A DNA stretch of 64,000 nt from Renibacterium sp043789415. GTDB lineage: Bacteria > Actinomycetota > Actinomycetes > Actinomycetales > Micrococcaceae. Shown one piece after another: positions 41,683 to 50,817 of this stretch; within the stretch, counting starts at the first letter, position 1, and each line of letters begins with the position of its first letter. Under the pieces are notes generated by a model that ran no database searches, was not told where the DNA came from, and worked only from the letters and a program-made list of their open reading frames with translations. The translations under genes and the position numbers were made by a program. The DNA lies in assembly GCF_043789415.1 (NCBI RefSeq), contig NZ_JBDLLW010000004.1:124001-188000 (forward strand), read 5' to 3'.

Positions 41683-42579
41683 ATGAGCACACAACAAGCG
41701 CAGGACAAGGCAGCCATCCTGGTTGAGGCGCTGCCCTGGATCCAGCACTTCGCCGGCACCGTGGCGGTGGTGAAATACGGCGGTAATGCGATGATCAGCG
41801 AGGAACTCCGGCGCGCCTTCGCTGAGGACATGGTGTTCCTGCACCACGTCGGCATCAAGCCCGTGGTGGTGCACGGCGGTGGCCCGCAGATCAACGCGAT
41901 GCTGAGTAAGCTCGGCATCGAATCCGAGTTCAAATCCGGGCTCCGGGTGACCACCCCGGAGGCGATGGACGTGGTCAGGATGGTGCTCACCGGGCAGGTG
42001 GGGCGTGAGCTGGTCGGCCTGATCAACGCCCACGGACCCTACGCCGTCGGGTTATCCGGTGAGGACGGCGCACTGCTGCAAGCGCGCAAGACCTCTCAAG
42101 ATCTGGGCCAGGTGGGCGAGGTGGTCGGGGTCAACCCCGGAGCGATTCTGGACCTTCTGGACGCCGGAAGGATCCCGGTGATCTCCACCATCGCCCCCGA
42201 AGTGGGGGACGCCTCCAGCGTGCTCAATGTCAACGCCGATACCGCTGCGGCGGCGCTCGCTGTGGCCCTGCACGCCTCCCGATTGGTGATCCTGACCGAC
42301 GTCGAAGGCCTCTACCGGAACTGGCCGGAGAAGGATTCGTTGATCAGCGCGCTGAGCGTGAGCGAACTGCGGGAGCTATTGCCCAGCCTGGCCTCGGGAA
42401 TGATCCCCAAGATGGAAGCCTGTCTCAAAGCCGTCGAGGGCGGTGTGCAGAGCGCCTCCGTGGTGGACGGCCGCAGCCCGCACTCCATGCTGCTGGAGAT
42501 TTTCACCGCGGCTGGAAACGGCACCCAGGTCTTCCCCGACGCCATAGATCTGAACAACGAAGCAGGGGAGAAATTGTGA
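41683..42579 (+). CDS. argB: Acetylglutamate kinase
   Basis: ArgB phosphorylates N-acetylglutamate. The 298-residue amino-acid-kinase fold has VVKYGGNAMISEELRRAFAEDMVFL (ATP loop with Lys), VVVHGGGPQINAML, NVNADTAAAALAVAL, and LTDVEGLYRNWPEKDSLIS. The N-terminal helix and length are compatible with arginine-feedback-sensitive actinobacterial ArgB (inference). It starts 65 nt after argJ with AGGACCTG upstream. Confidence 0.96.
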   Translation: MSTQQAQDKAAILVEALPWIQHFAGTVAVVKYGGNAMISEELRRAFAEDMVFLHHVGIKPVVVHGGGPQINAMLSKLGIESEFKSGLRVTTPEAMDVVRMVLTGQVGRELVGLINAHGPYAVGLSGEDGALLQARKTSQDLGQVGEVVGVNPGAILDLLDAGRIPVISTIAPEVGDASSVLNVNADTAAAALAVALHASRLVILTDVEGLYRNWPEKDSLISALSVSELRELLPSLASGMIPKMEACLKAVEGGVQSASVVDGRSPHSMLLEIFTAAGNGTQVFPDAIDLNNEAGEKL

Positions 42580-43934
42580 GTACTGAAATTGCAGCCGGTC
42601 AGCCGGAGCTCTCCGAATTGGTGCACGCCTCGAGCGGAGCGCAGTGGCTGGCCCGTTATCAGCGTTCTATGCTCGGCGTCTTCGGCACTCCGCAGCGGGT
42701 GCTGGTGCGCGGCGCCGGGGCGCTGGTCTGGGACGCCGACGGCAAGGAGTACCTCGACCTGCTGGGTGGCATCGCGGTCAATGCGCTGGGCCATGCGCAC
42801 CCCTTCGTCACCTCGGTGATCTCCAGCCAGCTGGCGACCCTGGGGCATGTCTCCAATTTCTTCGCCAGCCCTACCCAGATAGCACTCGCCGAGAAGCTGC
42901 TGGAACTCAGTCAGGCGCCGCGGGGTTCAGCGGTGTTCTTCACGAACTCCGGAGCGGAGGCGAATGAAGCGGCTTTCAAGCTCGCCCGGATGTTCGGCAA
43001 TGGCTCTGGGGGCGGAGTAGCGCGCAAGCCGAGGATCCTCGCGCTGGAGGGAGCTTTCCATGGCCGGACCATGGGAGCTCTGGCGCTCACCGCCAAGGAG
43101 GCGTACCGCAAGCCCTTTGAACCACTGCCTGGCGGGGTGGAGCATCTGCCCTTCGGGGATCTGGCCGCCCTCGAAGAGGCTCTGCAGAGCGGCGATGTGG
43201 CCGCCTTGTTCCTCGAACCGATCCAGGGTGAAATCGGCGTCCGGCCCTTGCCTGAGGGCTACTTGCGCGAAGCCCGGCGGCTGACCCGGGAAGCCGGGGC
43301 CCTGCTGATCCTCGATGAGGTGCAGACAGGTATCGGAAGAACCGGTGAATGGTTTGCCTGGCCGAAGCTCAGCGGCCTGACCGGCGGGATCATCGAACCC
43401 CAGGAGCTGCCCGATGCGATCACCCTGGCCAAGGGGCTGGGCAGCGGCTTCCCGGTGGGAGCCCTGATCGCGCTGGGTGAGCAGACCGCCCGGCTCCTGG
43501 GCGCGGGTTCTCACGGCACCACCTTCGGCGGTAACCCGGTGGCCACCGCAGCTGCTTTAGCGACGTTGCACACCATCGAATCCGGCGGACTGCTTGACCA
43601 GGTGCGCAGTCGGGGTGCTTTGCTCCGGAGGAACTTGGCCGACATTGCGCATATTACTGAGGTACGCGGCAGCGGACTGCTGATCGGCTTTGATCTCGAT
43701 ACCCCAATTGCAGCCCAGATGGTGCTTGCCGCCCTGGAACTCGGCTTCATCATTAATAGCCCTGGGCCCAGCACGATCCGCTTGGCCCCGCCGTTGATCC
43801 TCAGCCAAGAACAAGCGGATAGTTTTATTGCGGCGCTGCCGAAGATCATTGACCTTGCGCTGAACTCAGACAAGCCGAATCCGAGCGCTACCAACTCAGA
43901 AAAATCAACCCCAGCAGAGAGCGAAGCGAAATGA
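42576..43934 (+). CDS. argD: Acetylornithine aminotransferase
   Basis: ArgD is a PLP-dependent class III aminotransferase converting N-acetylglutamate semialdehyde to N-acetylornithine. It has LLGGIAVNALGHAHP, FFTNSGAEANEAAFKLAR, FHGRTMGALALTAK, ILDEVQTGIGRTGEWFAW and the PLP Lys in ITLAKGLGSGFPVGAL. GTG 42576 overlaps the argB stop. At 452 residues it is longer than usual (about 400) because of a Ser/Pro/Glu-rich C-terminal tail of about 25 residues and an insertion near LSGLTGGIIEPQELP. Confidence 0.95.
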   Translation: MSTEIAAGQPELSELVHASSGAQWLARYQRSMLGVFGTPQRVLVRGAGALVWDADGKEYLDLLGGIAVNALGHAHPFVTSVISSQLATLGHVSNFFASPTQIALAEKLLELSQAPRGSAVFFTNSGAEANEAAFKLARMFGNGSGGGVARKPRILALEGAFHGRTMGALALTAKEAYRKPFEPLPGGVEHLPFGDLAALEEALQSGDVAALFLEPIQGEIGVRPLPEGYLREARRLTREAGALLILDEVQTGIGRTGEWFAWPKLSGLTGGIIEPQELPDAITLAKGLGSGFPVGALIALGEQTARLLGAGSHGTTFGGNPVATAAALATLHTIESGGLLDQVRSRGALLRRNLADIAHITEVRGSGLLIGFDLDTPIAAQMVLAALELGFIINSPGPSTIRLAPPLILSQEQADSFIAALPKIIDLALNSDKPNPSATNSEKSTPAESEAK

Positions 43935-44866
43935 CCCGGCACTTCCTGGTAGACACCGATTTGAGCCCGGAAGAACAGGGCGAAGTACTCGATCTTGCCT
44001 TGCAACTCAAGCGCAACCCGTATTTGTGGCAGCCTTATGCCGGTGAGGGGGCAGCGCGCAAAACTGTCGCGGTGATCTTCGATAAGACCTCCACCCGGAC
44101 CAGGGTCTCCTTCGCCACCGGAATCGCCGAGATGGGCGGCGCACCGTTGGTGATCAATCCAGGAGAGTCGCAACTGGGCCACAAGGAATCCATCGCGGAC
44201 ACCACGAAGGTGCTGGAGCGCATGGTCTCCACCATCGTCTGGCGGACCTTCGCGCAGTCCGGACTCGAGGAGATGGCAGCGAATTCCAAGGTCCCGGTGA
44301 TCAATGCGCTCTCCGACGATTACCACCCCTGCCAGCTGCTCGCCGATCTGCTCACCGTCAAGGAACACAAGGGCGATCTCAAGGGCCTCACCCTGAGCTA
44401 TTTCGGCGACGGCGCGAATAATATGGCGAATTCCTACCTCTTGGCCGGAGTGACCGCGGGCATGCACGTCCGCATCGCCGCCCCAGAGGACTACCAGCCG
44501 GCGGCTTCAGTGGTCCGCGATGCCGAGGCCAGGGCCGAGGAAACCGGAGGTTCAGTGCTGGTGACGAGCGATGTCCGGCTCGCCGCGTCCGGAGCCGATG
44601 TGCTGGCCACCGACACCTGGGTCTCGATGGGGCAGGAAGAGGAGAAAACTGATAGGTCGGAGATCTTCAAGCCCTACAGCTTGGATGCGGCTGCTCTGGA
44701 ACTCGCCGCCCCCGGAGCGATCGTGCTGCACTGCCTGCCTGCTTATCGGGGGTATGAAATCGCCGCCGAGGTGATCGATGGACCGCAATCGGTGGTCTGG
44801 GATGAGGCTGAGAACCGGTTGCACGCCCAGAAGGCACTGATGGCGTGGCTGATGGAACGATCGTGA
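43931..44866 (+). CDS. argF: Ornithine carbamoyltransferase
   Basis: ArgF joins carbamoyl phosphate and ornithine to citrulline. The 311-residue protein has the carbamoyl-phosphate motif FDKTSTRTRVSFATG (S-T-R-T-R), HPCQLLADLLT and VLHCLPAYRGYEI (HCLP). ATG 43931 overlaps the argD stop (ATGA). Confidence 0.97.
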   Translation: MTRHFLVDTDLSPEEQGEVLDLALQLKRNPYLWQPYAGEGAARKTVAVIFDKTSTRTRVSFATGIAEMGGAPLVINPGESQLGHKESIADTTKVLERMVSTIVWRTFAQSGLEEMAANSKVPVINALSDDYHPCQLLADLLTVKEHKGDLKGLTLSYFGDGANNMANSYLLAGVTAGMHVRIAAPEDYQPAASVVRDAEARAEETGGSVLVTSDVRLAASGADVLATDTWVSMGQEEEKTDRSEIFKPYSLDAAALELAAPGAIVLHCLPAYRGYEIAAEVIDGPQSVVWDEAENRLHAQKALMAWLMERS

Positions 44867-45432
44867 GCCCCGAGTTCAAAGCGTCGGTGGGAAGCCCGGC
44901 CGTGCAAGGTGGAAGCTCGGTGCTGCCATTGATTCCGGCCACCAAGACAGCTCGCCAGGCGCGGATCGCTGGCTTGCTGACTACTCAGCAAGTGCGCTCC
45001 CAAGCCGAGCTTGCGGCACTCCTGGTTGAGGACGGCGTCCAAGTCACCCAGGCCACGCTGTCCCGTGACCTCGTCGAGCTGGGCGCGGTCCGAGTGCGCG
45101 GGGAAGGTGGCCTGGTCTACGCGGTGCCGCAGGCCGGCGTCGACCGCACGCCGCACGCCGCCATCTCGAAGGAGTACCTGGACGCCCGGCTGACCAGGCT
45201 GTGCGCCGAATTGCTGGTCACCGCCGAGGCCTCAGCGAATCTGGTGGTGCTGAAGACTCCGCCCGGGGCGGCGAATTTCCTGGCGATGGCCATCGATCAC
45301 TCGGTTTTACCCGATATTCTGGGCACCATCGCCGGGGACGACACGGTGCTGGTGATCTCGCGTGACCCGCTCGGCGGGCCCGGCATCGCCGACCGATTCC
45401 TGCAATTCGCCCAAGATCCTTCACATTCTTAG
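44863..45432 (+). CDS. argR: Arginine repressor
   Basis: ArgR binds ARG boxes as an arginine-bound hexamer. From GTG 44863 (overlapping the argF stop) it has 189 residues: an N-terminal extension of about 20 residues, a winged helix (ARIAGLLTTQQVRSQAELAALL, TQATLSRDLVELGAVRV) and the C-terminal oligomer/arginine domain (KTPPGAANFLAMAID, GTIAGDDTVLVISRDPLGG). Its own operon is the likely target through the site upstream of argC. Confidence 0.95.
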   Translation: MSPEFKASVGSPAVQGGSSVLPLIPATKTARQARIAGLLTTQQVRSQAELAALLVEDGVQVTQATLSRDLVELGAVRVRGEGGLVYAVPQAGVDRTPHAAISKEYLDARLTRLCAELLVTAEASANLVVLKTPPGAANFLAMAIDHSVLPDILGTIAGDDTVLVISRDPLGGPGIADRFLQFAQDPSHS

Positions 45433-45466
45433 ATATCTTTAGCTCGTTGACTCGAAAGGAACTTTC

Positions 45467-46684
45467 ATGACTGACCGCATCGTTCTCGCCTACTCCGGCG
45501 GACTCGACACCTCAGTGGCCATTGGCTGGATCGGCGAAGCCACCGGAGCCGAGGTGATCGCGGTGGCGGTCGACGTCGGCCAGGGCGGCGAGTCGCTGGA
45601 AACCGTGCGGCAGCGTGCCCTCGGCTGTGGGGCAGTGGAGGCCTATGTCGCCGATGCCCGCGATGAATTCGCCAATGAATACTGCGTGCCGACCTTGAAA
45701 GCGAACGCGCTGTACCAGGGGCACTACCCTTTGGTCTCGGCGATATCACGGCCGGTGATCGTCAAGCACCTGGTCAAGGCGGCCCGCGAGTTCGGCGCCA
45801 CCACGGTGGCGCACGGTTGCACCGGTAAGGGCAACGACCAGGTGCGCTTCGAGGTCGGCATTCAGACCCTCGGCCCGGACTTGAAGTGCATCGCCCCGGT
45901 CCGTGATCTGGCGCTCACCCGGGACAAGGCGATTGAATACGCCGAACGCAACAACCTGCCGATCGAGACCACGAAGAAGAACCCCTATTCGATCGACCAG
46001 AACGTCTGGGGTCGCGCGGTGGAGACCGGCTACCTGGAGGACATCTGGAACGGGCCGACCAAGGACATCTACGACTACACCGCGACCCCGGAGTTCCCTC
46101 CGGCTCCCGACGACGTGGTGATCTCCTTCCGGTCCGGCGTGCCGGTCGCGGTGGACGGCGTCGCGCTCTCGCCGCTGCAGATCATTCAGGAGCTCAACCG
46201 GCGAGCCGGCGCCCAGGGCGTCGGCCGGATCGACGTCGTAGAAGACCGGCTGGTCGGCATTAAGAGCCGGGAGATCTACGAAGCCCCCGGGGCTATGACG
46301 CTGATCGCGGCGCATAAGCACCTGGAAGACGTCACCATCGAACGTGAGCAGGCCCGCTTCAAGGCCACCGTCGGCCAGCGCTGGTCCGAGCTGGTCTACG
46401 ACGGCCAGTGGTTCTCGCCGCTCAAGCGCTCCCTGGATGTCTTCATCGAGGACACCCAGAAGTACGTCTCCGGCGATATCCGGCTCACTTTGCACGGCGG
46501 GGTCGCCCAGGTCAACGGACGGCGCAGCGACACCGGCCTTTACGACTTCAACCTGGCCACCTACGACACCGGCGACACCTTCGACCAGTCGCAGGCCAAG
46601 GGCTTCATCGAGCTGTGGGGGATGAGCGCGAAGACCGCGTCCAGCCGGGATCAGCGGCTGTCGGGTTCCGGGGAAGGCGCATGA
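45467..46684 (+). CDS. argG: Argininosuccinate synthase
   Basis: ArgG condenses citrulline and aspartate with ATP. The 405 residues have the PP-loop VLAYSGGLDTSVAIGW at the start, AHGCTGKGNDQVRFEVG and KKNPYSIDQNVWGRAVETG. ATG 45467 follows GAAAGGAACTTTC. Its stop overlaps the argH ATG (ATGA). Confidence 0.97.
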   Translation: MTDRIVLAYSGGLDTSVAIGWIGEATGAEVIAVAVDVGQGGESLETVRQRALGCGAVEAYVADARDEFANEYCVPTLKANALYQGHYPLVSAISRPVIVKHLVKAAREFGATTVAHGCTGKGNDQVRFEVGIQTLGPDLKCIAPVRDLALTRDKAIEYAERNNLPIETTKKNPYSIDQNVWGRAVETGYLEDIWNGPTKDIYDYTATPEFPPAPDDVVISFRSGVPVAVDGVALSPLQIIQELNRRAGAQGVGRIDVVEDRLVGIKSREIYEAPGAMTLIAAHKHLEDVTIEREQARFKATVGQRWSELVYDGQWFSPLKRSLDVFIEDTQKYVSGDIRLTLHGGVAQVNGRRSDTGLYDFNLATYDTGDTFDQSQAKGFIELWGMSAKTASSRDQRLSGSGEGA

Positions 46685-48162
46685 GCTTGATTTCCGAGGC
46701 CGGACTTCACCGAGCGGGCGGGACCGGCAATCGCGGTGACGCTTCCACCGCATCGTCAACCAACCAAGGTTCGCTCTGGGGTGCACGTTTCGCTGGGGCT
46801 CCGGCGGATGCGCTGGCCGCGCTGAGCAAATCCACGCATTTCGACTGGCGGCTGGCCCGCTATGACCTGGCCGGCTCCCGGGCGCACGCCCGGGTGCTGC
46901 ATCGCTCCGGGCTGCTGAACGACGTCGAACTCGAAGGCATGCTGGCCGCACTGGACCAGCTCGACGCCGATGTCAGTTCGGGGGCTTTCGTGGCCGCCGA
47001 ATCCGACGAGGACGTGCACGGTGCCTTGGAACGCGGACTGATTGAGCGCGCCGGGGCGGAACTTGGTGGCAAGCTGCGGGCCGGGCGCTCCCGGAACGAT
47101 CAGATCGCCACCCTGGGCCGGATGTTCCTGCGTGACCATGCCCGGTTGATCGCCCGCGGCGTGGTGGCGACCATCGACGCGCTGCTGGCCCAGGCCACCG
47201 CGCATCACGGGGTCGCGATGCCCGGGCGCACGCATCTGCAACACGCCCAGCCGGTGCTGCTCAGCCACCACCTGATGGCGCACGCCTGGGCGCTGCTGCG
47301 CGATGTGCAGCGCTTGCAGGACTGGGACCGGCGGGCCGCTGTTTCGCCCTATGGTTCGGGTGCGCTGGCCGGTTCCTCGCTCGGGCTGGACCCGAATGCG
47401 GTGGCCGCTGAACTCGGCTTCGACTCGGCGTCCTGGAACTCCATCGACGGCACCGCCTCGCGGGATGTCTTCGCGGAATTCGCTTGGATCACCGCGATGA
47501 TCGGCGTGGATCTCTCCCGGGTCTCCGAGGAAGTCATTCTCTGGGCCACCAAGGAGTTCTCCTTCGTCACCCTGGACGACGCCTATTCGACCGGGTCCTC
47601 GATTATGCCGCAGAAGAAGAACCCCGACGTGGCTGAGCTGGCGCGTGGCAAAGCGGGGCGGCTGATCGGCGACCTGACCGGGCTCTTGGCAACGCTCAAG
47701 GGCCTGCCACTGGCCTACAACCGGGACCTGCAAGAGGATAAGGAACCGGTGTTCGATGCCGCGGACACCCTAGAAGTGCTGCTTCCGGCGGTTTCCGGGA
47801 TGATCGCCACCCTGGAGTTCAATACCGAGCGGATGCAGGAACTGGCTCCGCTGGGCTTTGCCTTGGCCACCGATGTGGCCGAGTGGCTGGTCCGGCAGGG
47901 CGTGCCCTTCCGGGAGGCTCATGAGCTCTCCGGCGCAGCGGTGAAGCAGGCTGAATCCCGCGGGGTTGAGCTCTGGGATTTGAGCGATGAGGAGTATGCG
48001 GCGATCTCTCCGAAGTTGACGCCGGAGGTCCGTTCGGTGCTCTCCACCGAGGGGTCCTTGGCGAGCCGTAGCGCTCAAGGCGGGACCGCGCCTTCGGCGG
48101 TGCTCGAACAGCGAGCAGCTTTCGAAGCCCAGCTCGCTCCGGTCCGAGATTTCGCTGGGTAG
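46681..48162 (+). CDS. argH: Argininosuccinate lyase
   Basis: ArgH splits argininosuccinate into arginine and fumarate. From ATG 46681 it has 493 residues, with SLWGARFAGAPADALAALSKS, EDVHGALERGLIE, AGRSRNDQIAT and the signature GSSIMPQKKNPDVAELARGK. The first 30 residues and a C-terminal stretch rich in Ser/Ala/Gly make it slightly longer than usual (about 465). An open frame upstream to 46408 belongs to argG in another frame. A strong terminator follows at 48183. Confidence 0.96.
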   Translation: MSLISEAGLHRAGGTGNRGDASTASSTNQGSLWGARFAGAPADALAALSKSTHFDWRLARYDLAGSRAHARVLHRSGLLNDVELEGMLAALDQLDADVSSGAFVAAESDEDVHGALERGLIERAGAELGGKLRAGRSRNDQIATLGRMFLRDHARLIARGVVATIDALLAQATAHHGVAMPGRTHLQHAQPVLLSHHLMAHAWALLRDVQRLQDWDRRAAVSPYGSGALAGSSLGLDPNAVAAELGFDSASWNSIDGTASRDVFAEFAWITAMIGVDLSRVSEEVILWATKEFSFVTLDDAYSTGSSIMPQKKNPDVAELARGKAGRLIGDLTGLLATLKGLPLAYNRDLQEDKEPVFDAADTLEVLLPAVSGMIATLEFNTERMQELAPLGFALATDVAEWLVRQGVPFREAHELSGAAVKQAESRGVELWDLSDEEYAAISPKLTPEVRSVLSTEGSLASRSAQGGTAPSAVLEQRAAFEAQLAPVRDFAG

Positions 48163-48182
48163 CTCTACAGAACGGATACTCA

Positions 48183-48229
48183 AGACGCTGTGCTGCATGG
48201 TTCGCGGTGAACCGTGCAGCACAGCGTCT
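48183..48229. terminator. Long hairpin terminator of the arginine operon
   Basis: The 21-nt arm 48183-48203 (AGACGCTGTGCTGCATGGTT then C) pairs with 48209-48229 with a single G-T. It closes the arg operon. Much of the sequence recurs in degenerate form at 48865-48905, after the next gene. Confidence 0.8.
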
Positions 48230-48278
48230 ATCTCATACAGTTTGCCGCACGTGGTGCGCCGGAGTGTTTAGCCGCTTG

Positions 48279-48284
48279 TAGGCT
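48279..48284 (+). promoter_or_regulatory. -10 box TAGGCT of a leaderless promoter
   Basis: TAGGCT lies 7 nt before ATG 48292 of the PNPOx-like gene. Confidence 0.5.
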
Positions 48285-48291
48285 ACTGGTT

Positions 48292-48855
48292 ATGACGGAT
48301 CTACTGCGAGCCAGTTTGAGAGCACTTCCGGATTTCCCCGAGAAATTACCGGATTTCGATCTGGCCTCAGCGCCGGATGATCCAGAGGAGCTCTTTCTGG
48401 AGTGGCTTGAACAAGCCATCGAACAAGTGCCGCAACCACATGCCTTTTCACTTGCGACGGCGACCGACGAAGGCAGGCCCTCGTCCAGAATGCTGATCCT
48501 GAAGAATCTGGATCAGCGGGGTTGGCACTTCGCCACTTCACGCAGCAGCCGAAAAGCTACAGAGTTAGCACTCAATCCGTGGGTGGCGGGGAATTTCTTC
48601 TGGCAAGCCCTGGGACGGCAGATCAGATTCAGCGGACCGGTGACCGCGCTTTCCGCAGCAGCCAGTGCCGCAGACTGGCTGGAACGGCCGTGGTCTGACG
48701 GTCGTGACAATCCGGAGTGGCAACTCTATGCAGTTCAGCCGGTTGAGCTTGAGTTCTGGCAGGCCAGGCACGATCGAGCACATCGACGGCTCATCTACCG
48801 CCGGGATAATCCTGGAAGTGAGTGGTTCAGGATGAGGTCCGGATCAACTTCCTAA
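48292..48855 (+). CDS. Pyridoxamine 5'-phosphate oxidase family protein
   Basis: From ATG 48292 the product is 187 residues. It has the FMN-binding split barrel of PdxH: AFSLATATDEGRPSSRMLILKNLDQRGWHFAT, then SSRKATELALNPWVAGNFFWQALGRQIRFSG, and the C-terminal dimer segment WQLYAVQPVELEFWQARHDRAHRRLIYRR. It is close to true PNP oxidases but lacks part of the usual N- and C-termini (200-220 residues), so it may act on another substrate. ATG 48292 is leaderless; the frame open to 48214 crosses the terminator. Confidence 0.82.
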   Translation: MTDLLRASLRALPDFPEKLPDFDLASAPDDPEELFLEWLEQAIEQVPQPHAFSLATATDEGRPSSRMLILKNLDQRGWHFATSRSSRKATELALNPWVAGNFFWQALGRQIRFSGPVTALSAAASAADWLERPWSDGRDNPEWQLYAVQPVELEFWQARHDRAHRRLIYRRDNPGSEWFRMRSGSTS

Positions 48856-48864
48856 CTGTGCAAC

Positions 48865-48905
48865 TCAAGCACTGTGGTGCATGATTCACGCCGAACTGTG
48901 CGGCA
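48865..48905. repeat. Degenerate copy of the argH-terminator hairpin
   Basis: CAAGCACTGTGGTGCATGAT followed by TCACGCCGAACTGTGCGGCAG mirrors the order of the hairpin at 48183-48229 (CTGTGSTGCATGRTTC...GAACYGTGCRGCA) but with a broken stem. The two flank the PNPOx-like gene. A shorter relative may lie at 38776-38803. Confidence 0.5.
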
Positions 48906-48915
48906 GGGCGGCTGT

Positions 48916-48937
48916 GGGCCCCCATTTTCGGGGGCCC
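48916..48937. terminator. GC-rich terminator hairpin
   Basis: GGGCCCCC pairs perfectly with GGGGGCCC around ATTTTC. It lies between the PNPOx-like gene and the next promoter (48944). Confidence 0.7.
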
Positions 48938-48943
48938 TGACGA

Positions 48944-48949
48944 TAGGCT
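48944..48949 (+). promoter_or_regulatory. -10 box TAGGCT of a leaderless promoter
   Basis: TAGGCT lies 6 nt before ATG 48956, directly after a terminator hairpin. Confidence 0.55.
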
Positions 48950-48955
48950 TAGGCC

Positions 48956-49705
48956 ATGACACTCAGTGAAGGTGCTCCGCTCTTGCTCGGCATTGGCGAA
49001 ATGAACGATGCCGCCTGTGCTGCCCGGCAATGGCTCGAGGATCACAGCGACGACGACATTCGGGAGCCTTCGGCTTTGCCCGGCTGGACCCGTGCTCAGG
49101 TCTACGCCCATCTGCGCGGTAACACCGACGGCGTCGCCCGCCAGATCGAATACGCCAAGCGCGGTGAGCTGATCGAGATGTACGACGGCGGTGTGGATGG
49201 CCGGAATGCGGATATCGCCCGCTACGCTGCGCTGGAAAAACCCGAGCTGCTCGCCGCTTTAGAAGAGGCTTTCGGACGCCTGGCAGCCGCCGTCGACTCC
49301 TTACAGGACTCCGACCTGAGCGCTAAGGTGAGCTACCGCAACGGCACTGTGACCGACATCCTGCAAGCGGTCTGGCGAGAATTAGTGATTCACCGCACGG
49401 ATCTGCTGATCGGCTATGGTTCGCAGGATTGGTCGGTGGCTTTCTGCCATCATCTCTTCGATTTCCTAGAAGCCCGGGTTCCCGAAAAGACCCGCTTGAT
49501 CTTGCAGGCTCTGGGGCAGCAGCCGGTCACCCTGAGCAATGGCAATACCTCAGGCAAGAGCTATGTGATCACCGGCCAGCTCAATGACATCGCGGCCTGG
49601 CTGGCCGGCCGCGAACCCCGCGGCCAGCTCGAAGCCTGGGCAGCCGCTGACGCCGTCGAACTGCCCAAGCTGCTGCCCTGGCCCTCGGGATCCGCCGCGA
49701 AGTAA
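48956..49705 (+). CDS. Maleylpyruvate isomerase-type mycothiol-dependent enzyme (DinB-like)
   Basis: This 249-residue protein has the MDMPI N-terminal four-helix bundle: CAARQWLEDHSDDDIREPSALPGWTRAQVYAHLRGNTDGVARQI, with GWTRAQVYAHL matching the metal-His helix, and VWRELVIHRTDL supplying the next His region. A smaller C-terminal domain (about 170-245) follows. Such enzymes use mycothiol as cofactor in isomerisation or detoxification; the substrate is unknown. The start is leaderless. Confidence 0.85.
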   Translation: MTLSEGAPLLLGIGEMNDAACAARQWLEDHSDDDIREPSALPGWTRAQVYAHLRGNTDGVARQIEYAKRGELIEMYDGGVDGRNADIARYAALEKPELLAALEEAFGRLAAAVDSLQDSDLSAKVSYRNGTVTDILQAVWRELVIHRTDLLIGYGSQDWSVAFCHHLFDFLEARVPEKTRLILQALGQQPVTLSNGNTSGKSYVITGQLNDIAAWLAGREPRGQLEAWAAADAVELPKLLPWPSGSAAK

Positions 49706-49791
49706 GAGCGATGTAAGCGATCGGTAAGCGCTCACTGGAACCATTGGAGTCAGACGCGGCAGAGGCCGCACTTCAGTGGGAGGAGCGCATC

Positions 49792-50817
49792 ATGGATGCT
49801 CAAGGCTTAGCGATCGAAGCTCATGGCCTGGTCAAAATTTTTGGGGAGCAACGAGCTGTCGACGGCGTCGATCTCTCCGTGCAGGCCGGCACGGTCTACG
49901 GAGTATTAGGCCCCAATGGGGCGGGTAAGACAACAACTATCAGCATGCTGGCCACCCTGCTCAAAGCAGATGCCGGTGAAGCCAAGATCTTTGGTCATGA
50001 CGTACGGCATGAGGCCCAGGTGGTCCGGCAGCTGATCGGCGTCACGGGGCAGTACGCCTCAGTGGATGAGAATCTCAGTGCCACCGAGAACCTGCGCTTG
50101 TTCTCCAAGCTACTGGGCCTGAGCGGCCGCGCGGCAAAGCTCAAAAGCGCCGAACTGCTCGAGGAGTTCGGGCTGACCGAAGCGGCTAAGCGGCCGCTGA
50201 AGAAATTCTCCGGGGGCATGCGACGTCGCCTTGATCTGGCAGCCAGCTTGATCGCCCAGCCGCCGCTGATCTTCCTGGACGAGCCGACTACTGGCCTGGA
50301 TCCCCGGACCCGGGCGCAGATGTGGGACACCATTCGGCGCTTGGTCAGTTCCGGTTCTACCGTGCTGCTCACCACGCAGTACCTGGATGAAGCAGATCAA
50401 CTGGCGGATCGGATCGCGGTGATCGACCGAGGCAAGGTGGTAGCGGAGGGTACTGCGGATCAGCTGAAAGCCTCAGTGGGCAATTCTGCCCTGCTGCTCA
50501 ACCTGGCGAATCCGGAGGAACTGCAAGCAGCCAAGCTCATCATTGAACAGACGCTCGGCACTAAAGCCAGTGAATCGCCGGAGCGCGGGCGCCTTATCGC
50601 GCCGATGCAGAGCGCTGATCTGGTCACCGATCTGCTGTTGCGCCTGCGTGAAGCCTCGATCCGGGTGGCCGAGATCTCAGTCCAAAAACCCAGTCTGGAT
50701 GAGGTCTTCATGACCCTCACCGGACATCCAGCAACCGAAGAAGATACCAGCACCGAGGTGCCCGACGATGCCAGCGAGCTGGCCGATGCCGGGATGATTC
50801 AGGAGGCCAAGAAATGA
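49792..50817 (+). CDS. ABC transporter ATP-binding protein (DrrA/daunorubicin-resistance type)
   Basis: From ATG 49792 (GGGAGGAGCGC upstream) the protein has 341 residues. It shows Walker A GPNGAGKTTTISML, signature FSGGMRRRLDLAASLI, Walker B LIFLDEPTTGLDPRTR and the H-loop as Q (LLTTQYLDEADQLADRIAVID), a known feature of the DrrA group. The C-terminal domain (about 230-310) is typical of drug and polyketide exporters. ATGA overlap with the permease gene shows coupling. The substrate may be an antibiotic, a lipid or a siderophore (not determined). Confidence 0.92.
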   Translation: MDAQGLAIEAHGLVKIFGEQRAVDGVDLSVQAGTVYGVLGPNGAGKTTTISMLATLLKADAGEAKIFGHDVRHEAQVVRQLIGVTGQYASVDENLSATENLRLFSKLLGLSGRAAKLKSAELLEEFGLTEAAKRPLKKFSGGMRRRLDLAASLIAQPPLIFLDEPTTGLDPRTRAQMWDTIRRLVSSGSTVLLTTQYLDEADQLADRIAVIDRGKVVAEGTADQLKASVGNSALLLNLANPEELQAAKLIIEQTLGTKASESPERGRLIAPMQSADLVTDLLLRLREASIRVAEISVQKPSLDEVFMTLTGHPATEEDTSTEVPDDASELADAGMIQEAKK

